Shown: positions 11,225-23,200 of the stretch, one piece after another | How the letters are laid out: every line of letters starts with the position of its first letter | Position numbering within the stretch: position 1 is the first letter of the stretch | Assembly (NCBI GenBank): GCA_918807975.1 | Contig: OU964930.1 | Location: 12,208,372 to 12,272,371 of the forward strand | Origin: Aplidium turbinatum | Taxonomy: Eukaryota > Chordata > Ascidiacea > Aplousobranchia > Polyclinidae | Length of the DNA stretch: 64,000 nucleotides | Reading direction: 5' to 3' | Program-made: the position numbers and the translations under genes | The notes under the pieces: model-generated | Databases searched by the model: none | The model's input: the letters and a program-made list of their open reading frames with translations, nothing else | What the model was told of the DNA's origin: nothing

Positions 11225-14200
11225 CTGTGGTATGGAATATTGTTTACGTTAGAAACGCAATTAGTTACTTTTTTCCTCATAAAGCGCTCACAAACATTCG
11301 ATTTTAATTATGCACGAAATAAATTACATTTGAAGAAGCTGAAAGTGCTGTTAAGTTACGCCACAACAAAATTAATGTTTATGTAATGATAAGTAATATC
11401 AGACAATTGGATTGTTCTACACATGCTGCCATTTTGAAGTAAAATGATGAAGACATATAAGCAGTAAGCTATATCAACTTTAATACTTAGCCTAATTATA
11501 ATTTTGATATTGACCCACTGGTCTTCATAACGTGTGGGCTACTTTTCCAATTAATCTTTTGGCTTTTTCAAAATTTCTTCAACGAAGCATAATCAATGTT
11601 AACATTAATTTCTTCATTGAGCTTAGCATACACAAGTTTTTCAACATTTAGTCTGCCCCACTATCGCAGTCATAGTTTGTGCTGTGTAGTGTAAGAAAAT
11701 AAGTTCCCCAGGGACGTTTCAACATATCGAAAATGTTTGATAAATGGAATGAAAAGACAGAGGACGTAGCGGCGTTGCTCAGAAAGTTAAATGCCTACAA
11801 GAAGAGAAAGACTTCACAAAGGTATGAGACGCAGACATAGCCTACATTGGAGTAGCATTACTAATAGTTGTGTTATGTTGTCAAATAAATCTGTACAAGC
11901 AATACGACAGTAATGACAGCCAGGGCCTCCAAGAGCCCTGCCGGGCCCCGGTGCAGATGTTGCTGCCTGCCCCCCCCCAGCGCGACATGTCGCATGGTAT
12001 CTCACAAATCATAAGCAAAATTTGCGGTGCGCGTTAATCCACAAGGCCAATGCATACATGGTGTTCTGGACAGAGTTTTATTTTAAAACCAGATCTGTTT
12101 AAAAAATAATACAAAGGATAGGCTACACTAGTTTACAGCAGTGGTTTCCAAAGTGGGCGCCAGCGCTCCCCTGGGGGCGTTTGCGACCATGAAGGGGGCG
12201 CTGGCTATAAATTGGGCGGTTGGGGGGCGCTGAGAGTAAATCGTGGCAGTTACAAGAAGAGGATTGCAAAGCATTTTTGACATGTTTCTCTTCAAAGAAA
12301 TACAAAAGAAGAGGGTGACTATAAGAGCTCTGTTGCAGATATTGTGGCAATTATGTTGGCAACATCGCTTCGCAATGCCTTACAAGTTTGTTGAGGTCGT
12401 AAGTAACCATGACTTACTTTGAAGCACTGCGATTACGCAAATCCGAGAGTATTTTGGTTGAGTGTTTGTCTTAATCTATCTTAGAAGACTGTCATCAAAG
12501 CAGTGAAAATTAAAGCGCACGCTCTGAACACACGCTTGTTCAAACGATTGTGCAATGAGAATGATGAAGCTTTTGAGCGCTTACTAGGCCTACTCCACAC
12601 CGAAGTACAATTGCTTTTCAAGGGAAATTGCCTTGCACGATTCTATTCGCTGTTTGAAACTGTCGCGGAATTTCTACAGAGTTGTGATCCTGGCCTTGCG
12701 AATGACGTCCTGGTTGTGAGAAATGATATCGCCTACTTGTCAGACATATTTTCCAAATTCAATGAATTGAATTTATCCCTTCAGGCCCAGGGTAACAAAG
12801 TAAATCTAATCAAGGTGTAATCGCCACTGTCTGGGTTGAGTCATCAGCTCGTGTTGTATCAACGCAATTTAGCTAGATGAGAATTTTTCCAATTCTCAAG
12901 CTTGCATCAACTTTATACCAGTGACAGAGGCATATCTGATGTTGCTGTATAGACGTACAGCAATCATCTTCAAGAAGTAGACTACACAGACACGGGAGTT
13001 CGATTCCAGGATGTATTCCAGTTAGAAATCTCTGACTGGAGAATCAATCCATTCTGTGATATTTTCGAACTTGGAATTCTTGAGGTGGAACTGATAACAT
13101 TGCAAAGCGATTTTGCACTCAAACCGAAGTTCAATATCTCGTATCAATCGTTCTCGCTACAGAACCAAATCAAAGAGAAATACCCTCACGTGTGGAAGCG
13201 GGTCAAAGTTTTTATCATTGCCTTTACCAGCTCATACTTGGTGGAGCGTGCTTTCAGTGCCGTGATATCGCTTCTGGATCCCAAAGAAACTGTCTTGACA
13301 AAGTTAGACGGTGAGACTTAAGATTGTTCCTATCCAAACTAAAACACGATATCAAGAGGTTGATGACATTGCACCAACCTGATCCGTCTCAATGAAGTTG
13401 GACTTAAAGCTGTGATGAATGGAAAGTAACTTCGGCTTTACTATTTTTGTCGAAGGGGGTGTTTGATACTCTGTTCGTTGTCTAGGGGGGGGGGGGCGCT
13501 ATTAAAAAAAGTTTGGGGAACATTGGGTAAAAGTATTAACACTCCATTATTTCACAAAGAATGCAGTATTGTAGTGGTATAAATATGACTTTAAATTCAC
13601 AGATACACACTAGTTATACACAAAGATAAAATGCTGTGGATAGTGTAAATATAGCCTCAATAGCGTTGCCAGAAAAGGAATTCTGCCCTAATTTGAGCAA
13701 AAGTTTATAGCTGTTGAAAACAAAAACTTGTATTTTGGAAATTTATTTTAGTCCTGGGCAAAGATCAAAACCCTAACCTTATTCCTAACTCTAACCCTTT
13801 TACATTAACCCTTTCTAACTTTAATCCTAACTCTGGCAACACCTGATTGTAACCATGGCAACAAGTGGGTAAAAACAGCCATTCCGAAGATAAAAATGAC
13901 AATACTATCCAGCATGGCTGACATAGCATTGCATATGTGTGCATACAGCTTTACATTAATATATAATACCATTTAAGACTGCAAAGAAGTAAATAGTGAA
14001 AACAAACGGAATGGAAAACTTAAGATAAAAAAATATTTATTTACAGTATATACTAAGCATATTTTTGAAAATCAACACCTTTCTGCAGTGCTGGAAAAAG
14101 TAATTTGCACTGCAATTAGGACACTTCTGATTCTGTCTAGAGTTAAAGTAACTGTACTTCAACAGAACTAAAGACCTATGATTTTTTACTCAAAGATCAC

Positions 14201-17200
14201 ACTTTCACTAATCTTTAAACTTTTGTTTTGATTTTTGTTAGACTTATGACATTTGGCCCTGCTAAAGGAGAAAATTATTTTCCAGCACTGCTTCCATGAA
14301 ACTGACTTGCATTTCAATGTAGCAAAATCATTCAACAAGTCCTAAAAACTCAAAAATACTGTAGCCTAGGAGAAATCCGGGAGAGTTGAGCCGCAAGGAG
14401 GGTTGATCCACCCCCAAAAAATGCAATTTATAGCATTTAAATCTAATATTTGGGTTCTTCTGCGTGACATATGCAACATTACTGCCATTTTGACTCAATC
14501 AATTTTGTAGTTATGTCTAGTATAACTTGTTGAAGTAGTACAATGTGAAAATCAAATCTAAAAGTGGATTGCTGAGTTACAAGTCTTTCATCTTATAGCC
14601 ACAAAGTAGTGACAGATAGTTTTTTTGTAAGATGTGTAATATATTGCCAATGTGATGCCTTTATATCAGGATAAGTATTATCAAGTTTGCAGCGCTGTTT
14701 TAATAAAACTCTCAAGTTTTACCGAACAAGGTGACATAAGGAGAGTTGAGCCATTGGTGTCTAGGAGAGTTGAGCCATGATTTTTACATAGTTTAGGTAG
14801 GCAATGGCTCAACTCTCCTCAATACTATTGATTTACTTATTATCAAAATCAGTTTTTTGATATTAGATTTATTAAAAGCTTGCAAATGACCAGAATAACG
14901 TGAATGATCAAAAGACTTGCTCACAGCAGGGGACCAGAGGGCAATTGTGAACTCAAAATTTCCTTTTTGAAACGTGTGTGACGTCATGATAATTGAATAT
15001 TAATAATAACAGTATTTATTATTATAATTGATTCAATTATTTTGCTGTCAAACAATTTCCAAAGGGGCACTTCCTCTTCTACACTAGCCTATCGCTTGAA
15101 GTAACCGCAAACGGCTGGAAAAGCACTTGGGTTGCAATTTGAAATGGGTTAAACTACTTTTTAGACCAAAAAACTATTGGGGCCCGTCATTGATAATGTT
15201 ACCGCAACACCACCATTTTGAATTAAATAGTGAAAAAAATAAATCTAACAAGTGACATTGTAACACTGTGTACTGAATAATATTGCATAATTTATTTTGT
15301 ATTAGATCTTTTGTGTTTATATGGTTTTGACTTTTGGTAGGCAATGGCTCAACTCACCTTGAGACTATGATCAACTCTCCTCCATCGGCGGGAGAATTGA
15401 GCCAACTGAATTTTTTATTTTATCGACAAAATACACATATATGCAATGATGTTAGATTAATTTCCTTTTTTGTGTATGAAGGTGAATGGTTACCCTTCAG
15501 TTTACCAAATAAATTATTTGTGTAACCTAAAAATTTCGATAGATATTTTCCAAAGTAGAAAAATCGGCTCAACTCTCCTGGGTCTCCCCTACTGTATATT
15601 AGAGAAGTTCCATGATTTCAGTATAACTAATATCCAAAAAAGCACTAGAACATTTTTGCACTGAAAAAATGGCATTGTCGAATTGTTTCTTAGCAATTGA
15701 ATTGTATTCTAACAATATTTCAATACTTTTTACTATTTTCTAAACTCTTAAAATATCACACTAAACAAGATTATATACAACTAAAATTGTACCAGTGCAA
15801 CATGATTACACTGCACATAATTGTCAATGCTTGCTTGTGTCATAAATTGACAAGATGTCAGAAAAATGCATGGAATCGAAATACGAAACTAATATAAAAA
15901 ACAACATTTTATGCAAAATCGACCTGAGCACGCAAATTTAAACATTTTGTCAGGCCCCCTGAACTAAAAAAATTTAAAATTCTGTACGGTAGTTCCAAAA
16001 AAAGGCATACCTATGAGGGGGCCCAATCCACATACGGAACTAATATAAAAACAATATTTTATGCAAAATCGTTGAAATCAATCTTTTTAGCGCGTGAATT
16101 TAGACATTTTGTCGGGCCCCCTTGAACTCACCGGGCCCCGGTGCAATGTACCGGTTGTCCCCCCTCTTGTGGGCCCTGATGACAACATCTCCCACAAGAG
16201 GATCGCATGAACTTTGAAGAGCTGTTGATACTAGACTGCTTACTTTTCTTTTCTCTCGGACCCGCTTCATAATTCTCATCGGATCTCCTCGTGAATCCTC
16301 TCCATATGTTTGACGAATCGCCATATGGCCATCGTGCTTTTCGTGGCTTTACAACTCTTTTCGCTTCATGGTCAAGTTCAGGGCCAAATTGAGCGTTCCT
16401 GCGAGCAAACTCCAAATCGACAAAACCTTTCTTCAGCTGATTTGGATCTCTATCCGCTATCGATGCAAAAAGAAAGTGCCTCTGAAAGCAAACAGTGTCG
16501 TCATAAGTACATATACTTTTCGTGTAGTGAGGATTCCGTACGTAAAGTAAAAACTTCAAAGCCGTAAATTGCTTTGTAAAGACGACGATCTTCGTTATGA
16601 TTTTCGTAGTTCCATTCACAGTGGTGTTTAAAGTATCTAGATTCATCCGAAGTACACAAGGTTGGTTAGTTGGTTGGTTTTCAATGTTTATCCTCGGACT
16701 GTAGATAAAGGCTTTTTACGCAGGGCCGGTTACTGAGATTAACAGAGTGAAGGGACCTATTGTTGAAGTGTTGTTACCGGGAATAATTTCATCCACAAAA
16801 ATACGCCTCATTTGTGCTGACCATCCATTTAGCAAATACATTTTGTGGATCTTAACAAAAAATCGTTTTTTATATGCGTGTAACATGATGACTAAAACTT
16901 GCAAGTTTAGCTCCAGAAATGTGTTTATGGGATCTGGTAGTTATCATCAGCACATCTGGCTCATGCTGCGGAAGTTCTGTACAAAAATTTGATCACTTTG
17001 AAAAAGTTAGGTTAGGGCAACCTTGATATGCTCTTTAACCGTTCTTGTCTTGAGTGGAGTGCGGACAATTTATGTCCATTATTGTTTTTCACCAAACTGA
17101 TTGAGAGGACTTGGTTTTGCAGTGCTAAATTACAGAAAGAACTTGAACATAATTTTAACTGAGATTTGGTCTTAGAATACGTTAAAATACATTCTAAGGA

Positions 17201-20200
17201 TACGGATACGGCCTGAGAACACAAATATAGTTTCAAAGACCTATCACAGCACCAATACATGTGAGAATCTTCTTTCTTGCCTTAAATTTGTCAGCAGAAA
17301 GGCAAACCAGGTTTCCAAACATCAGTCTTCTCGAAGTTTCCCATTTTACGCGTTGAAGTCGGGAAGGGTTAAAGCGAACTCGATATTGAGTGCCTAAAAT
17401 AAACCAATGAGATTTCCGTAATAATTAACAGTTCGCTTTACAAACTTCTATTGTCTTTTATCGGCAAGTTACACGTCAAAACTTGCACATTGTACATGCT
17501 TTAGCGTACCGGTAGCAGGAATGAAACACATTCAAATAAGACAAGCTACCCTATACCTGTTTTCAGGGCCTGATTAAGGCTCACGAGGGCCCGAGGCACA
17601 GCTAAGTTCAGGGGCCCCTATTGGTAATCGCTTTCGATGCAGAGCAGCAGTGATCAACTGAAGCCTAGCATAACAAGTAACTTTCCAAGTAGCAAATCTG
17701 CCCAAGACCATGATTGCATTAATAATGATAGAATATGGGTGCAACCTATTTTGTACCCTGAACACTTCGTACTCCCCTTTCGTACCATGAAAAGACCGAG
17801 AAAATAATAGAACAAAGCCGAAGTCGCTGATCGGAGTTTCCGCAAACATTTCAAAACTAACCGAACTACATTTTCTTCCTCTCAATGCTAGACTGCAGTT
17901 TTATTATTGTTGTTTGGCTTACTCTAACCATGTTTTCCTTCTTTTCGCTATTCGAAAATGCGTTGTTTCAATAAAAACGTGAATCCTGGGCCGTATTGCA
18001 TGACAGCCCCCATGAATGACTTTTGCTCATTGTGACGTACCTACCCTAACAGGAAAGAAGCAAGACAGTGGGGTGCAATTGCATTGGAATTTTCTAGCTG
18101 TAGGCTAGTAGCATTGGTAGGCTAACACAACGTAGGCTAATGACAGTTTTAAAATGTTTGCGGAAACTCCGATCAGCGACTTCGGCTTTGTTTTATCATT
18201 TTTTTTTAATCTTTTTAGGGTACGAAATCGGGGGACGAAGTGTTCAGGGGACGAAATAGGCTGCATCCACATAATATTATGCCTCGGTGGGCATCTCAGT
18301 GTATGATAGCATGAAATTCTACATTAAAAGTGAAATAACAGAAATATTGTGTACAATGTACAACATTTAACACCAAAAATTGGGCCCCCCCAAAACCAGG
18401 GGGCCTGAGGCCTGTGCCTCGTGTGCCTCATGGTTAATCGGGCCCTGCCTGTTTTTCCAGAGAAAGGGTATTCAATCGTTACATCCTCGTACACTTTCAA
18501 GTCATGGTGCCTTTGCTTGTGTAGTCTGACCTCTCCATCTGCAAATTATAGCTTTAATTTCGAATGCTTCAATATTAACTTCAACGTTTTAACCCAAATT
18601 GCTACATATTTTACTTTGATTTAATTGGTATGTTCAAGGAGACAGCGTGCGTTATACACAAGAAGCAATATTGAGGCAAAAAAATGCAAAAACATCTTAA
18701 ATAAGATAAAATTTATCAATTTTTTTTTTTTTTGCAGAAGGCAAGTCCACAAACTTCCATAGCCTAACTGTCTTTTTGCTTCGTTAAAGCTCAGCTTTTA
18801 AATTAATCACTTTTTTTATAACTTTTCTTAAGACAGATCTACATGGTGCCTCCCAAATTATTTTTCTAGATTCTCTATTAAACACGACCATCATTCTAAC
18901 TACAAGTTTTCAAATACCACTAAAAATGTAATAGTAATCTTTGAATTTTGGCGTATCGATTCATAAAGACATAAAAACAACAGCTTCATATGAAGAAGCT
19001 TAGGCTACTCAAAATACACTAACCAAGAGTAAAGCATTGCTGTATTCCTTGTCTTAAAGGCCTCACAAAATCTTCTCGGAGTAAACGAAACTGCACGTCC
19101 AGGTAATGATCAGAACTGTTAATATAATCGTGTAAACTGTTAGATTACAGACAATTTATTCGCCCAATGAAATCTAGAAACAACTTTGTGATAGCTGCCT
19201 ATGAATAACGTCGTTTCCTTGAAAGAAACAAATGAACAGTGAACTTTGACGACCACTTGACCAAACAGTCCTATTGCAAAGAACTCACACTACTAAACAA
19301 TATATTATCAGCTAATGACTTTCAAAACACAAAAATGTAATGAAATCAACGTTGATAGATTGATAAATTGATTGCAGCTCAATATTTCTCAAGCTTGATC
19401 GTGGCGGTTTTACATATTCAAAAAGGCTGAGAGCCTTTAACACAGGCTCCGATACAGATGCTGGCACAGTGTAAAGTTTTCGCTTGTTATTTGAAGTGTT
19501 GTTGTTGGTCCTGGGTATGATGCAGACCTTCATCCGTCAAGAGGAGAGGTAGGATCTTACCCCAAGTGGGCACATTGGCGTAGAAACACGCACCGCAATA
19601 ATAGGTCCTATCTGTTAAGACTGGATGCCCTTGCTAGGCAGATCGGTACCGAAAGCGAAGGCTAGGTACAAATTACAATGGCTATAAAGGCTGTGCCTTG
19701 AAACAAGGAAAACTAAAGTCATATCAGTCAACCGAACTCGTTAGTTGTATTACAGAGGCAGCGAGTTACCAAGACCGCTCTTGTCTTTCAGCAAGGGCTT
19801 CTCAAGCAAGAGCATGACTTCCTGTGGAAAAAATTGATCCAAACACCTTTGATAACGAAGAAGGTCCGGATTAAAACTGGACACACTTGTGCCGGTAAAT
19901 TGTACAACCCGCCTCGTGCAGCTGAATAGGAAACTGTCCATGAAGTGCGTTAACAGAACGCCCACATCAAGAGTTGAACCACCATTGGTTGTTTGCATAC
20001 CGAGATATCACGACGATACGATCGTAAGGCATGTATGCAGTCTTCGAAATTAGCCTCGGCATTCGGCAATTGCCGAAGCAGATGTATGAATGGCACATTA
20101 GCCTCGGCAATAAAAATGCCGAGGCCACACGAGCGCTTGTAAGGACCACAAGATTACAAAAATAATCCTAATTTTCTTAGACCACACCAGACTAGGAGGT

Positions 20201-23200
20201 TGATTCAATCTTACTGTTGCTTGATGTTTTTATTTGGGTTACTTTCTACTTCGCCGCCGCTTAGACACTGCCCACTGCCCAGCTGGGAGAATTGAATCTT
20301 TTATAGAAATATCACCCTATTTGCATTGATTCAACGCCAGTAGACGTCAAATTATTGTAAGCATTTACTCCTTATCGCGCTTCGCCTTCCGTTATCTCTT
20401 CCAGCTGTATCAGAAACGATCGCGCCGCTTTCACAACGAACCACACAACATCAACAGACGTCGAATACATGTAAGTAATAGGTTAACGCGTTAACCTGTA
20501 GAGTGAGCTTTGTTAATAGCAGTTTGCAATAGATGTCTGGTTGCGTAACAACAACAGGTGCAATTTTATGCGCTGACAATGCTCATGTGAACTATAAAAA
20601 AAGTTTGCAACCTTATAAATACTGGCTTAATTGTTACGCAAAAGTTATTCTTTCATCGAATGCTTGTTCTTTACCAGTGTCATTGCCGATATAAATCATG
20701 GTAAAGGAAGATACAGTTAAAAAGTGGAATTTACCTGCCATAGGTTATGAAACAGAGGGGACAGAAGGAAAAGTTAGTGTAGTATTTTGCAAAATTTGTA
20801 AAGAATTTTATGACGGAAACAAATCGGAATTAGAAAAGCTACGGGGCCCAGTTAAAAAAGTAGTACAAAATTGGTAAATGGTACTTCGGCAGTAAAGAAA
20901 AGTAATGCTTCCGATCATATGACATCGCGCGTTCATGAACGGGCAGTTTTGCGTCTTCAAGCTTAAGCTTCAAGCGTCTTAAGAAATGACGTCGTCGTCA
21001 TTACTTATTGGGCATTGTTGTTACGCAATACAACCGGTCGGGAAAATTAAATCGATTTGTGCTGACTCGAACGTTGAATCAACGCAAATTAACATACTTC
21101 CATCCCCCCCCCCCCGTTTAACATGAATTATCGTAACAGCGTGCGTATCGCGTTGCTCGCTTTATCGTTACTTTTGGTAGTATCACATCATAACAAATCA
21201 AACAATACGGTCTTGATAGACTACTCTATTATATTTTTCGCTTCTCGTTTTACATGTTGTGGTAGCCCACAATTTTTTCGTAATATACGTTCACAGCAAT
21301 TGCCGAGGCAATTTCAACTTTTGCCGTTTGGCCTCGTCAACGTTTTTGCCGAAGCAAAAATATGCTAATTTCGAAGACTGTGTATGTCCATTGCACACAG
21401 GCTTAACCGTATTAAGACTGGGGTTGGGCATAATGTGCCCACCCCAATTTCAAACGAATGTATTTTAATGGGCATACGTGCTAATAAGCTGAAATTTCTT
21501 GACTTTTCCTAAATATTACTTGGCTAAACGTATTTAAAGTTTCGTGGCTATACCTGATTCAGTTTGAGAGATATTGTACTGTTTTTAGCTTGTACCTTGA
21601 AATATTTCATTGATTTGCTCCTGGAGTGAGAGCAGATTGCGCTTGGTTGGTTTCTTTTATAAAAAGAGTGACAGATCATCGATCGTTTATTCAGAGGCGC
21701 CAAGCCGCCAAGCCGAGTCGCCTAATGAGTTTATCGCGCGTGTAATTTGATTAGTTGTGAAGAAGACACTGCATGATGATTTGTGTCTGGTGTAAATTGC
21801 ATACAATTACTTCTATCTGTGACTGAAACAAAACCATTTATTTTACGCAACGGATATATTCTTCTTGGAATAACCTACTTCAAAGTTCGGTTGCTTTGTC
21901 TATCAGTTTTCAGTCTTTAGATGTCCCTCTAATGTGAAATTGGCGAAATGAAGCAGATATCGACAGAAAAAAATAACAATATGTCGATGAAATGTATTTT
22001 GAAAATGAATTCGCATATGTATATGAAGGAATTTCGAACTAGATAAGTTGTCTAATACAAGTCAAGTGCATCACTTTACTAATTGGGGAATGGTATATAA
22101 TGCTATGAATGATATATCTCTAACCTCGTACAAGCCTGATGGCAGCAAGTGCCATGTTTTCATCGATTCAATATCATCAGCTGTTGAATCGATTTAATAA
22201 TCGACAAGTTTGGAATGAGAGAATGCTTGCACACGATCGCTTATACTATAGGATTCTTATATCGAATCAACGTTAGACGAGTTTGATTTATCGTAAACTT
22301 GGCTGCCTCCAATGACTGCACAAGTGGACGTTGCTTATTGTTATGTTTCAAAAGATAAGCGTTAGAACAGCACACTGCTGTTTCAGCTTTGATTTATTAT
22401 CATCATGGTGAACCGATGTAAAATGACGTAACTCGTGGATATAGAATGCGAAAAGTCTGTAACTTTATATTTTCGCACTACGTTTTTGTTTTGCATCTGT
22501 TTCTGCAGAAACGTGGTAAATAAACAATTCCTGATTTCGCTAATTGGATTGTTCTAAACATCGGCAAACCGTTGCAATTTATACCCAGCTCGAAAACTCG
22601 ATAAGTTTGGCATTAGTTCTACGTTGCTAGACGTTGAATCAACATAAATATGACAAATTGTACGAGCTGTGTATCAACGTGTAGATCGAGTAACAGCGTG
22701 ATTTGTTTCTTTTTTCTCTCTGAAATGCATATAGTATATAGCTAACGGAGGTTACGGTACACAAGCCATGCATAAGGATAAGCTGGTTTACACTGGCGCG
22801 AGAGAACAACCATCAAAATTAATTTAGTCGAGTGTTGTGATGCCAAATAAAAGATTTCACAACGCGGGCGGTCGCTACGCATCATTGTTTGACTTATAAC
22901 CCGTAGACTGCTGTCCTCCGGTTTGTTTTTCGCACCCAGGGATGGGGGCGACTGGAGTGGCCTCTCCAGAGTGCTGGCCTGGGCGTCTGTATGGAGGTCT
23001 TGCGCTGCCCAAAAACACAACAGGACCCTCCTCTCTGCCTCTCCGGCGTGGTCCAAGGGAACGCAAAGCGTGACACTCGGCGACGGTTTGGCTGCAGGAG
23101 TTGCCGGAAGGATGTCAGAGTTTGACAGTCGACCGCCTCACGTACTCCACTCCGGATTTTCTGTCTGGGTTGTCTCCCGTAGCCTTTCCCAGGACTGGAT

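Larger units (their letters stand above)
11921..16178. mobile_element. Composite hAT element in the ZNFX1-like intron
   Basis: The ends CAGGGCCTCCAAGAG and CTCTTGTGGGCCCTG are inverted and flanked by ATGACAGC and ATGACAAC (7 of 8). The 4.26-kb span holds at least two later insertions (12139-13525 and about 14361-15592) and a duplicated segment near its right end. The right edge lies 66 bp from the ZNFX1-like exon at 16244. Confidence 0.7.
20038..21380. mobile_element. hAT-like element with CAGTCTTCGAAATTAGC ends
   Basis: CAGTCTTCGAAATTAGC at the left is mirrored by GCTAATTTCGAAGACTG at the right. Subterminal CCTCGGCA/TGCCGAGG words also mirror. It holds a zinc-finger fragment at 20699 and three copies of the 42-bp palindrome. 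No clean 8-bp duplication was found. Confidence 0.6.

Noticed and set aside
16482-16646. Upstream extension of the ZNFX1-like exon along the open frame
   Set aside because: A strong TTTCAG acceptor at 16482 and the homology at 17281-17393 show that this stretch is intron that happens to be open.
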